From: an uncultured Lachnospiraceae bacterium
GTDB lineage: Bacteria > Bacillota > Clostridia > Lachnospirales > Lachnospiraceae
DNA length: 12,506 nt
NCBI GenBank assembly: GCA_902803155.1
Contig: CADCOU010000067.1
Coordinates: 1-12,506, forward strand
Direction of reading: 5' to 3'
Part shown: piece by piece, positions 6,563-12,506 of the stretch
Layout: each line of letters opens with the position of its first letter
Position numbering within the stretch: position 1 is the first letter of the stretch
Program-made: the position numbers and the translations under genes
Notes under the pieces: generated by a model
Told to the model about the DNA's origin: nothing
What the model saw: only the letters and a program-made list of their open reading frames with translations
Database searches by the model: none

Positions 6563-6581
6563 AGTTCTCCTATATGATCAT

Positions 6582-6595
6582 TGATATCGATATCA
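6582..6595. repeat. 14-bp perfect palindrome upstream of the SGNH gene
   Basis: TGATATCGATATCA is its own reverse complement and lies 20 bp before the SGNH start codon. A smaller palindrome, ATGATCAT, follows toward the gene. It could be an operator; no regulator is recognised and no clear promoter for this gene could be assigned in the 6596-6665 region. Confidence 0.4.
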
Positions 6596-6666
6596 TTCGA
6601 TCTCACTGACGTTTCCTATTCTATCACAATATACAGAAAAGTTCTTCTATTTTTCACAAATCAGTA

Positions 6667-6698
6667 TTGACAAAGAACAGGGGCAGAATTATTATAAT
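6667..6698 (+). promoter_or_regulatory. Sigma-A promoter of the hrcA-grpE-dnaK-dnaJ operon
   Basis: A perfect -35 TTGACA (6667-6672) is followed after 17 bp by TATTAT (6690-6695), five of six consensus bases. An overlapping perfect TATAAT (6693-6698) lies at a less favourable 20-bp spacing. Transcription would start at about 6702-6705, just before CIRCE, which is the classic arrangement for HrcA control. Confidence 0.88.
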
Positions 6699-6708
6699 GC
6701 CATGGATG

Positions 6709-6735
6709 TTAGCACTCCAACAGTTTGAGTGCTAA
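6709..6735 (+). promoter_or_regulatory. CIRCE operator (HrcA binding site)
   Basis: TTAGCACTC (6709-6717), a 9-nt spacer, then GAGTGCTAA (6727-6735): both arms match the CIRCE consensus perfectly, and flanking G and C extend the symmetry by a further base pair. HrcA binds it when active; heat or misfolded protein lowers HrcA activity and derepresses the operon. The site lies in the 5' leader, 24 nt before hrcA. Confidence 0.98.
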
Positions 6736-6759
6736 CAGCAAGCGGAAGGAGGAGCAAGG

Positions 6760-7818
6760 ATGGAATTAGATGACCGCAAGTGGACGATACTGAAAGCCAT
6801 CATCCAGACCTACCTGGAAACAGGAGAACCGGTCGGATCCAGAACGATCTCGAAGATGCCGGGGCTGAACCTCAGTTCCGCAACCATACGGAATGAGATG
6901 TCGGACCTCGAGGAGATGGGGCTGATCATCCAGCCGCATACTTCATCCGGGAGGATTCCTTCCGACAAGGGATACCGCCTCTATGTGGACCGCCTGATGG
7001 AAGAGAAGGAAGCGGAGGTCTCACAGATGAAGCAGGTCTTGATCTCCAGACAGGATAAGATGGAACTCCTGCTCAAGCAGATCGTGCGATACCTGGCCGT
7101 GAACACCAACTACGCGACCATGATCACAAGCCCGCAGTATCATCGGACCAAGCTGAAGTTCATCCAGCTGTCCATCGTGGATGAGGAGCAGATCCTTGCA
7201 ACGGTAGTGGCTGAAGGAAATGTGGTCAAGAACCGCATCATCCGCATGGAACACGGACTGAACCGTGAACAGGTACTGCAGCTGAACATCCTGCTGAATT
7301 CGAGACTGAACGGACTGACGATCGAGCAGATCAATCTCAGTACCATATCCAGGCTGAAGCAGGAGGCAGGCATACAGTCCGAACTGATCTCCCAGGTGCT
7401 GGACGCGGTTGCAGACGCAATCTTCCAGGAGGAGGACGTGGAGGTCTATACGAGCGGAGCGACGAATATATTCAAATATCCGGAGCTCTCCGCAGATACG
7501 GACAAGGCCAGCGGACTGATCCACGCGTTTGAAGAGAAACATCCGCTGCTGAGCCTGATGGATACATCGAGCGAAGACCATGCGATCCAGGTTTCCATCG
7601 GTTCGGAACTGCAGAACGAGAATATGCGGGACTGCAGTGTGGTCACGACGAGTTATTATCTGGGAGACGGCATGTATGGCAAGATCGGCATCGTCGGACC
7701 GAAACGAATGGATTATGACAAAGTCGTCGGCATACTGAAAGACCTGACCGGACAGCTGGACGAGGTCTACAGAAGCGGCGGTGTGAATGATACAGAAAGC
7801 GATCAAGGAACCGGTTGA
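6760..7818 (+). CDS. hrcA: Heat-inducible transcription repressor HrcA
   Basis: HrcA is the dimeric repressor of class I heat-shock operons and normally needs GroEL to fold into its active form. The 352-residue product, of usual length, starts with a winged helix (about 1-75) containing PVGSRTI, LSSATIRNEM and GLIIQPHTSSGRIPS, all highly typical. The GAF-like domain follows, ending with GKIGIVGPKRMDYDKVV (about 307-323). ATG 6760 follows GGAGGAG with good spacing. It is the first gene of the operon and is autoregulated by the CIRCE upstream; grpE begins 33 bp after its TGA. Confidence 0.97.
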   Translation: MELDDRKWTILKAIIQTYLETGEPVGSRTISKMPGLNLSSATIRNEMSDLEEMGLIIQPHTSSGRIPSDKGYRLYVDRLMEEKEAEVSQMKQVLISRQDKMELLLKQIVRYLAVNTNYATMITSPQYHRTKLKFIQLSIVDEEQILATVVAEGNVVKNRIIRMEHGLNREQVLQLNILLNSRLNGLTIEQINLSTISRLKQEAGIQSELISQVLDAVADAIFQEEDVEVYTSGATNIFKYPELSADTDKASGLIHAFEEKHPLLSLMDTSSEDHAIQVSIGSELQNENMRDCSVVTTSYYLGDGMYGKIGIVGPKRMDYDKVVGILKDLTGQLDEVYRSGGVNDTESDQGTG

Positions 7819-7851
7819 TCACGGATCGCCGGGTCCTGAACGGAGGCCAGT

Positions 7852-8592
7852 ATGACAGAAGAAGTAAGGAAACAGACAGAAGAAGCCGGACAGGCACAGG
7901 AAGAAATGGATCAGGCAGAGGAGACGACGCCGGACATCGAACCGGAAGAGAAGGCTGAAGAACAGGCTGAAGAGACCTGCTGCGAAGAGCCGGAAGGCCA
8001 GACCGGGGAAGATGGCTGCGAAGACCCTGAGGAAGAAATCTTCCGGGATCCGGAAACAGATGGGGAAAGCACCGGTGATGAAGAAGACGTCGTGGACGGT
8101 GAGTTCGTCCAGGCGGAGAAGGGCGTGAAAAAAGGAACTATCTTCCGCAAAAAGAAAGATAAAAAAGATGAGAAGATCGAGGAGCTGACGGACAAAGTGC
8201 AGCGTCAGATGGCTGAGTTCGATAACTTCCGCAAGAGGACGGAAAAAGAGAAGAGCCAGATGTTCGACTTCGGCGCGAAGAGCGTTATAGAGAAGATCCT
8301 CCCTGTCATCGACAATTTTGAGAGAGGACTCGCACAGGCCGGTGAAGACAGCGATGATCCGTTCGTTCAGGGAATGGAGAAGGTTTATAAGCAGATGCTC
8401 ACCGAGCTGGAAGCCATCGGCGTGAAACCGATCGAGGCGGAAGGAAAGGAATTCAATCCGGATCTCCACAATGCAGTGATGCACTGCGAGGATGATTCGG
8501 TTGGAGAGAACATAGTGGTGCAGGAACTGCAGAAGGGGTACACCTATCACGACACAGTGGTCCGGCACAGCATGGTAAAAGTAGCAAACTGA
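7852..8592 (+). CDS. grpE: GrpE nucleotide exchange factor, long acidic N-terminus
   Basis: GrpE releases ADP from DnaK and resets the Hsp70 cycle. In the 246-residue product the first ~90 residues are very acidic (runs of Glu, few hydrophobics, a CC pair at 43-44), then a lysine-rich patch (98-108: RKKKDKKDEK) leads into the coiled-coil dimer helix (about 108-165, AEFDNFRKRTEKEK). The C-terminal beta domain ends in the signature FNPDLHNAVM (201-210), VVQELQKGYTYHDTVVRHSMVKV. Typical GrpE is about 190-200 residues; the extra length is all N-terminal and probably disordered. ATG 7852 follows GGAGG by 5 nt. Stop TGA; dnaK begins 76 bp later. Confidence 0.97.
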   Translation: MTEEVRKQTEEAGQAQEEMDQAEETTPDIEPEEKAEEQAEETCCEEPEGQTGEDGCEDPEEEIFRDPETDGESTGDEEDVVDGEFVQAEKGVKKGTIFRKKKDKKDEKIEELTDKVQRQMAEFDNFRKRTEKEKSQMFDFGAKSVIEKILPVIDNFERGLAQAGEDSDDPFVQGMEKVYKQMLTELEAIGVKPIEAEGKEFNPDLHNAVMHCEDDSVGENIVVQELQKGYTYHDTVVRHSMVKVAN

Positions 8593-8598
8593 CCTTGC

Positions 8599-8615
8599 GG
8601 CGTCTTCAGGATGCC
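8599..8615 (+). promoter_or_regulatory. Small hairpin in the grpE-dnaK gap
   Basis: GGCGTC (8599-8604) pairs with GATGCC (8610-8615), including one G-U pair, around a 5-nt loop. There is no T-run, so it is not a terminator. It may protect the 3' end of hrcA-grpE mRNA or mark a processing site; this is inference. Confidence 0.35.
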
Positions 8616-8668
8616 GGGATGTTTGAAATACAGAATAAATACGAAAGCGTGAAGAAGGAGGAATCATT

Positions 8669-10534
8669 ATGGGAAAAATTATCGGAATTGACCTCGGTAC
8701 TACAAACAGCTGCGTGGCAGTTATGGAAGGCGGCAAGCCGACTGTTATCGCGAACGCGGAAGGCTCCAGGACGACACCGTCCGTAGTCGCCTTCACGAAG
8801 AACGGCGAGAGGCTGATCGGCGAACCGGCAAAGAGACAGGCCGTCACAAACTCTGACCGTACCGTCTCTTCCATCAAGAGACATATGGGCTCTGACTACA
8901 GAGTCGATATCGACAGCAAGAAGTATTCTCCTCAGGAGATCTCCGCGATGATCCTTCAGAAACTGAAGAGTGACGCGGAAGCTTACCTGGGTGAGAAGGT
9001 CACCGAAGCTGTCATCACCTGCCCGGCATATTTCAACGATGCCCAGAGACAGGCGACCAAGGATGCCGGCAAGATCGCCGGACTGGATGTCAAGCGCATC
9101 ATCAATGAGCCGACCGCGGCAGCGCTTGCATACGGACTTGACAATGAAAAGGAACAGAAGATCATGGTCTACGACCTCGGCGGCGGTACATTTGATGTTT
9201 CCATCATCGAGATCGGCGATGGCGTCATCGAGGTTCTTGCCACAAACGGAAACAACCGTCTCGGCGGCGATGACTTTGACCAGAAGATCACGAACTACAT
9301 GATCCAGGACTTCAAGAACAAGGAAGGCATCGACCTCAGCAATGACAAGATGGCGCTCCAGAGACTCAGGGAAGCAGCCGAGAAGGCTAAGAAAGAACTG
9401 AGTTCCGCGACCACAACCAACATCAACCTGCCGTTCATCACCGCAAATGAGACCGGGCCGAAGCATTTCGAGATGGATCTTACGAAGGCGAAGTTTGATG
9501 AACTCACTGCAGATCTGGTAGACATGACTGCAGAACCGGTCCGCAAAGCACTGGCAGATGCGGGCATCACTGCAGGTGAGCTTGGCAAGGTCCTCCTGGT
9601 CGGCGGCTCCACCCGTGTTCCCGCAGTACAGGATAAGGTCAGGGCTCTCACCGGCATGGAGCCGAGCAAGACCCTGAATCCGGATGAATGCGTTGCAATC
9701 GGCGCAGCCATCCAGGGCGGCAAGCTGGCAGGCGACGCAGGTGCAGGCGATATCCTTCTTCTGGATGTCACTCCGCTGTCTCTGTCCATCGAGACGCTGG
9801 GCGGTGTTGCAACGAAGCTGATCGAGCGCAATACGACCATCCCGACCAAGAAGAGCCAGATCTTCTCCACCGCAGCGGATAATCAGACTGCAGTCGATAT
9901 CCATGTGGTACAGGGTGAGAGACAGTTTGCCCGCGACAACAAGACCCTCGGACAGTTCCGGCTGGACGGCATCCCGCCTGCAAGGAGAGGCGTTCCGCAG
10001 ATCGAAGTCACATTCGACATCGATGCGAACGGTATCGTCAACGTATCTGCGAAAGACCTCGGCACAGGCAAGGAACAGCACATCACGATCACTTCCGGAT
10101 CCAACATGTCCGATGATGAGATCGACAGAGCTGTAAAGGAAGCTGCCGAGTACGAGGCACAGGACAAGAAGCGCAAGGAAGGCATCGATACAAAGAATGA
10201 CGCGGATGCCATGGTATTCCAGACCGAAAAGGCGATGGAAGAGGCAGGGGCAGCCCTCGACGCGGCCGACAAGGCAGCAGTGGAAGAAGATCTGAAGGCA
10301 CTCAAGGAATCGATCGCGAAGTGCGGCGATGAGCTGACGGACGACCAGATCAATGAGCTGAAGGCCGGAAGAGAGAAGCTGATGAGCAGCGCCCAGAAAC
10401 TCTTCGAGAAGCTGTATCAGCAGCAGGCGGCTCAGCAGCAGGGCCAGGCAGGTCCGCAGCCGGGACCGCAGGGTCCGCAGGGCGGTTCAGCTCCCGATGA
10501 CGACGTAGTCGACGGAGACTACAGGGAAGTTTAA
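8669..10534 (+). CDS. dnaK: Molecular chaperone DnaK (Hsp70)
   Basis: DnaK is the ATP-driven chaperone that binds exposed hydrophobic peptides. The 621-residue product begins GKIIGIDLGTTNSCVAV (phosphate-1 loop) and contains INEPTAAALAYG, the phosphate-2 VYDLGGGTFDVSI, LLVGGSTRVPAV, and the interdomain linker DILLLDVTPLSLSIETLGG. The substrate domain and helical lid follow, then a Q/G/P-rich tail ending DDDVVDGDYREV. The linker reads LSLS where E. coli has LSLG, a change I would treat as lineage variation. It lacks the extra segment of Gram-negative DnaK in the ATPase domain, as expected for Firmicutes. ATG 8669 follows AAGGAGGAA at ideal spacing. Stop TAA. The flanking hairpins suggest differential expression relative to grpE and dnaJ. 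Confidence 0.99.
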   Translation: MGKIIGIDLGTTNSCVAVMEGGKPTVIANAEGSRTTPSVVAFTKNGERLIGEPAKRQAVTNSDRTVSSIKRHMGSDYRVDIDSKKYSPQEISAMILQKLKSDAEAYLGEKVTEAVITCPAYFNDAQRQATKDAGKIAGLDVKRIINEPTAAALAYGLDNEKEQKIMVYDLGGGTFDVSIIEIGDGVIEVLATNGNNRLGGDDFDQKITNYMIQDFKNKEGIDLSNDKMALQRLREAAEKAKKELSSATTTNINLPFITANETGPKHFEMDLTKAKFDELTADLVDMTAEPVRKALADAGITAGELGKVLLVGGSTRVPAVQDKVRALTGMEPSKTLNPDECVAIGAAIQGGKLAGDAGAGDILLLDVTPLSLSIETLGGVATKLIERNTTIPTKKSQIFSTAADNQTAVDIHVVQGERQFARDNKTLGQFRLDGIPPARRGVPQIEVTFDIDANGIVNVSAKDLGTGKEQHITITSGSNMSDDEIDRAVKEAAEYEAQDKKRKEGIDTKNDADAMVFQTEKAMEEAGAALDAADKAAVEEDLKALKESIAKCGDELTDDQINELKAGREKLMSSAQKLFEKLYQQQAAQQQGQAGPQPGPQGPQGGSAPDDDVVDGDYREV

Positions 10535-10535
10535 G

Positions 10536-10576
10536 GCTGTTTTTCGGGAATCCTGGACGATTCCCTGTCAAACAGC
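10536..10576 (+). terminator. Strong hairpin just after dnaK (partial terminator or mRNA stabiliser)
   Basis: GCTGTTT (10536-10542) pairs with AAACAGC (10570-10576), and inside it GGGAATC (10546-10552) pairs with GATTCCC (10559-10565), closing a 6-nt loop; a small internal loop separates the stems. The next T-run (10583-10587) begins seven bases after the stem, so termination would be inefficient at best. It starts one base after the dnaK stop codon. Confidence 0.6.
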
Positions 10577-10604
10577 ATATAGTTTTTCAGTATATAGAAA
10601 AAAG

Positions 10605-10635
10605 CGGGTCTGCGCATGATTTACGTGCAGGCCCG
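10605..10635 (+). promoter_or_regulatory. Second hairpin in the dnaK-dnaJ gap
   Basis: CGGGTCTGC (10605-10613) pairs with GCAGGCCCG (10627-10635), one pair being G-U, with a 13-nt loop. No T-run follows. It ends about 16 nt before the dnaJ ribosome binding site GGAG, so it may protect the 5' end of a processed dnaJ message. Confidence 0.45.
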
Positions 10636-10662
10636 TATGGTGTGTGATAAGGACGGAGTTTT

Positions 10663-11844
10663 ATGGCAGACAAGAGAGACTACTATGAGGTGCTCGGTGT
10701 AGACAGGAACGCGGATGATGAAGCGCTTAAGAAAGCCTACCGCAAGCTGGCCAAAAAGTACCACCCGGATATGAACCCGGGCAATGAACAGGCTGCAGAG
10801 AAGTTCAAAGAGGCTTCTAAAGCATACGCGATCCTGAGCGATCCGCAGAAACGCCAGCAGTATGACCAGTTCGGGCATGCGGCGTTTGAGCAGGGCGGCG
10901 GCTTCGATGCCAGCGGGTTCGATTTCTCCGATATCTTCGGCGGCATGGGCGGTATGGGAGATATCTTCAGCGACCTGTTCGGAGGCGGAAGGAACCGGAT
11001 GGATCCGAACGCACCGATGCAGGGGGCAAATGTGCGCGCCAGGGTCAGCATCTCATTTGAGGAGTCTATCTCAGGCTGTGAAAAGAATCTTGAACTGGTT
11101 CTCAAGGATGAATGCACGAACTGTGGAGGCAGCGGAGCGAAGCCGGGTACGGCTCCGAAGATCTGCACCAGATGCCGCGGAACCGGTCAGGTCACCTTCC
11201 GACAGCAGAGTCTGTTCGGGATGGTGCAGAGCACCCAGGCATGTCCGGACTGCCGCGGGACCGGTAAGATCATCGAGCAGAAGTGTCCGAACTGTGCCGG
11301 AACCGGATATACGTCCAGCAAGAAGCAGATCGAAGTAACGATCCCGGCCGGGATCGACGACGGGCAGAGCATCCGCATCCGGGGCAAGGGTGAACCCGGC
11401 GTGAACGGCGGTCCGAGAGGCGATCTGCTCGTGGAAGTCCGTGTCGCGTCCAATCCGAATTTCATCCGCCAGGATATGGATATATTCTCCAGCGTAGAGA
11501 TCTCTTTCGCACAGGCCGCGCTTGGCGGAGACATGAGGATCAAAACGGTCGACGGAGAAGTAATCTATACGGTCCGTCCCGGAACCCAGTCCGGAACCAG
11601 AGTCCGTCTGAAAGGGAAGGGCGTTCCGAGCGTCCGCAACAAAGACGTCCGCGGTGACCACTATGTCACGCTCACCGTTGTCACGCCGACCCGTCTGTCG
11701 GATGACGCCAAAGAAGCACTCCGCCGGTTTGACGAACTCTCGGGAGACAGCCTGAACAAAGCTGTCCAGGAAAATGGCGGAGACGGAAAGAAGAAGAAAA
11801 AAACCTTCCGGGAGAAGATGAAGGAAGCATTTGAAGGAGATTGA
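10663..11844 (+). CDS. dnaJ: Chaperone DnaJ (type I Hsp40)
   Basis: DnaJ delivers substrates to DnaK and stimulates its ATPase. The 393-residue product has a J domain (about 5-70) with HPD at 34-36, a Gly/Phe-rich region (about 77-110), and four CXXCXGXG zinc motifs beginning at Cys151, Cys168, Cys194 and Cys208. The C-terminal substrate-binding domains and dimerisation region follow, ending in a Lys-rich tail. All parts of a full-length type I DnaJ are present. ATG 10663 follows GGAG by about 5 nt. Stop TGA. The 128-bp gap after dnaK is the widest in the operon and contains two hairpins. No clear terminator follows dnaJ in the 78 bp before the next gene. Confidence 0.98.
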   Translation: MADKRDYYEVLGVDRNADDEALKKAYRKLAKKYHPDMNPGNEQAAEKFKEASKAYAILSDPQKRQQYDQFGHAAFEQGGGFDASGFDFSDIFGGMGGMGDIFSDLFGGGRNRMDPNAPMQGANVRARVSISFEESISGCEKNLELVLKDECTNCGGSGAKPGTAPKICTRCRGTGQVTFRQQSLFGMVQSTQACPDCRGTGKIIEQKCPNCAGTGYTSSKKQIEVTIPAGIDDGQSIRIRGKGEPGVNGGPRGDLLVEVRVASNPNFIRQDMDIFSSVEISFAQAALGGDMRIKTVDGEVIYTVRPGTQSGTRVRLKGKGVPSVRNKDVRGDHYVTLTVVTPTRLSDDAKEALRRFDELSGDSLNKAVQENGGDGKKKKKTFREKMKEAFEGD

Positions 11845-11845
11845 G

Positions 11846-11876
11846 TTGGACAGGGCATATCCTCTGATGGTATAAT
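11846..11876 (+). promoter_or_regulatory. Extended -10 promoter for the flavodiiron protein gene
   Basis: TATAAT (11871-11876) is preceded by TGG (11868-11870), forming a TGnTATAAT extended -10. A possible -35, TTGGAC (11846-11851), is 19 bp upstream, longer than ideal, which an extended -10 tolerates. It begins 2 bp after the dnaJ stop. Confidence 0.7.
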
Positions 11877-11884
11877 TTCTACAG

Positions 11885-11904
11885 CTTTAAACAAATTTTT
11901 AAAG
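11885..11904 (+). repeat. AT-rich inverted repeat in the flavodiiron leader
   Basis: CTTTAAA (11885-11891) and TTTAAAG (11898-11904) are perfect inverted arms around 6 nt, placed between the predicted transcription start and the ribosome binding site. It could be an operator or a weak hairpin; AT-rich sequence makes chance plausible. Confidence 0.3.
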
Positions 11905-11922
11905 AGAAAGGAAACGGATTAT

Positions 11923-12506
11923 ATGTATTGCTGCAGAAAAGTGACGGATGATCTGGTCTGGGTCGGGGCGAATGACAGGCGTCTGGCGATGTTTGAAGGT
12001 GTCTATTCGGTTCCGAAGGGTGTTTCCTACAACTCATACCTGCTGCTGGATGAGAAGACGGTTCTGTTCGATACGGTAGATGCGGCCGTAGGAACCGTGT
12101 TCTTTGAGAACGTCGAAAAGACACTGGGCGGCCGCCATCTGGACTATATCGTTGTCCACCACATGGAGCCGGACCACAGCGCGACGCTGGAAGAACTGGT
12201 TCGCCGTTATCCGGATGTGAAGATCATCTGCAACCAGAAACTGGCTGTTATGATGAAGCAGTATTTTACATTTGACGTGGACGCGATGGCTCAGATCGTG
12301 AAAGAGGGAGACACCTTCTCCTCCGGAAGCCATACGCTGACCTTTGTGAATGCCCCGATGGTCCACTGGCCGGAGGTCATGATGACCTATGACACCACCG
12401 GCAAAACTCTGTTCACCGCGGATGCGTTCGGAACCTTCGGCGCAATCAACGGCGCTCTGTTCGCCGCTGAGGTGGACTTTGAACATGATTATCTGGATGA
12501 GGCGAG
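11923..12506 (+). CDS. FprA-type A flavoprotein (flavodiiron protein), 3' end cut by window
   Basis: Flavodiiron proteins reduce O2 to water or NO to N2O in anaerobes, using a di-iron site in a metallo-beta-lactamase-like domain and FMN in a C-terminal flavodoxin domain. The 194 codons present cover most of the di-iron domain: HXEXDH (His80, Glu82, Asp84, His85), His148 in VHWPE and Asp167 in FTADAFG are the expected ligands; the last histidine ligand and the flavodoxin domain lie beyond the edge. GVSYNSYLLLDEKTVLFDTVD (33-53) is also typical. ATG 11923 follows AAAGGA by about 10 nt, a little far but the only fitting start. Whether a rubredoxin or reductase domain is fused cannot be seen. It probably has its own promoter, though readthrough from dnaJ is possible as no terminator is visible. 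Confidence 0.94.
   Translation, partial: MYCCRKVTDDLVWVGANDRRLAMFEGVYSVPKGVSYNSYLLLDEKTVLFDTVDAAVGTVFFENVEKTLGGRHLDYIVVHHMEPDHSATLEELVRRYPDVKIICNQKLAVMMKQYFTFDVDAMAQIVKEGDTFSSGSHTLTFVNAPMVHWPEVMMTYDTTGKTLFTADAFGTFGAINGALFAAEVDFEHDYLDEA

Noticed and set aside
7819..8877. Minus-strand open frame of 352 codons opposite grpE and the start of dnaK
   Set aside because: It covers the repetitive Glu-rich coding of grpE (GAA/GAG read as TTC/CTC), giving Phe/Leu-rich nonsense. No ribosome binding site or family motif.
8606..10081. Minus-strand open frame of 491 codons opposite dnaK
   Set aside because: Long antisense frames opposite dnaK are a known codon-bias artefact. This one lacks recognisable motifs, while the plus strand is an unmistakable full-length DnaK.
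10568..10596. Internal promoter for dnaJ using TATATA at 10591
   Set aside because: No acceptable -35 lies at 16-18 bp; the hexamer there (TCAAAC) is too far from consensus to support a call.
1..12506. CRISPR array, insertion sequence, prophage or tRNA genes
   Set aside because: No spaced direct repeats, transposase-like reading frames with flanking inverted repeats, phage genes or cloverleaf sequences were seen on either strand.

Overview
The window reads as chromosomal DNA of a low-GC-phylum Gram-positive anaerobe, most likely a Clostridia/Lachnospiraceae-type Firmicute with moderately high GC (about half). The evidence is the conserved gene order holA, rpsT, lepA, hemW, hrcA-grpE-dnaK-dnaJ, a CIRCE element in front of hrcA, strong GGAGG ribosome binding sites, and a flavodiiron (FprA-type) protein typical of anaerobes. 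I do not assign a genus.

Layout. 1-705 (minus) is the N-terminal 235 codons of asnA, the ammonia-dependent asparagine synthetase, cut by the window edge. A 91-bp divergent promoter region with a palindrome at the shared -35 position separates it from holA (plus, DNA polymerase III delta). holA and rpsT (minus, ribosomal protein S20, TTG start) converge on a bidirectional hairpin terminator. rpsT and lepA (plus) diverge from a 280-bp region holding two facing promoters and a structured lepA leader. lepA is followed after 6 bp by hemW (heme chaperone, radical SAM). hemW converges on a minus-strand gene for a membrane-anchored SGNH/GDSL hydrolase, with a second bidirectional terminator between them. 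A consensus-like sigma-A promoter plus CIRCE then opens the class I heat-shock operon hrcA-grpE-dnaK-dnaJ, with RNA hairpins in the grpE-dnaK and dnaK-dnaJ gaps. The window ends inside a flavodiiron protein gene that has its own extended -10 promoter.

How the genes work together. HrcA represses its own operon through CIRCE; DnaK, DnaJ and GrpE form the Hsp70 folding cycle. LepA (EF4), S20 and the polymerase clamp-loader subunit HolA are core translation and replication functions. AsnA, the SGNH hydrolase and the flavodiiron protein flank or interrupt this conserved block and are transcribed separately.

The most striking anomaly is that lepA carries a single in-frame amber codon (TAG, 2805-2807) where other LepA proteins have a conserved tyrosine, just before the G3 motif, next to two further non-consensus residues. 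The rest of the 604-codon frame is intact. This is a true nonsense allele, a sequence error or, less likely, recoding. Other points of interest are the absence of gpr and spoIIP from their usual place between rpsT and lepA, lineage-specific charged insertions in HolA, palindromes between both pairs of divergent promoters, and hairpins between dnaK and dnaJ. I found no CRISPR array, mobile element, tRNA or rRNA, and nothing that looks like an entirely new system.
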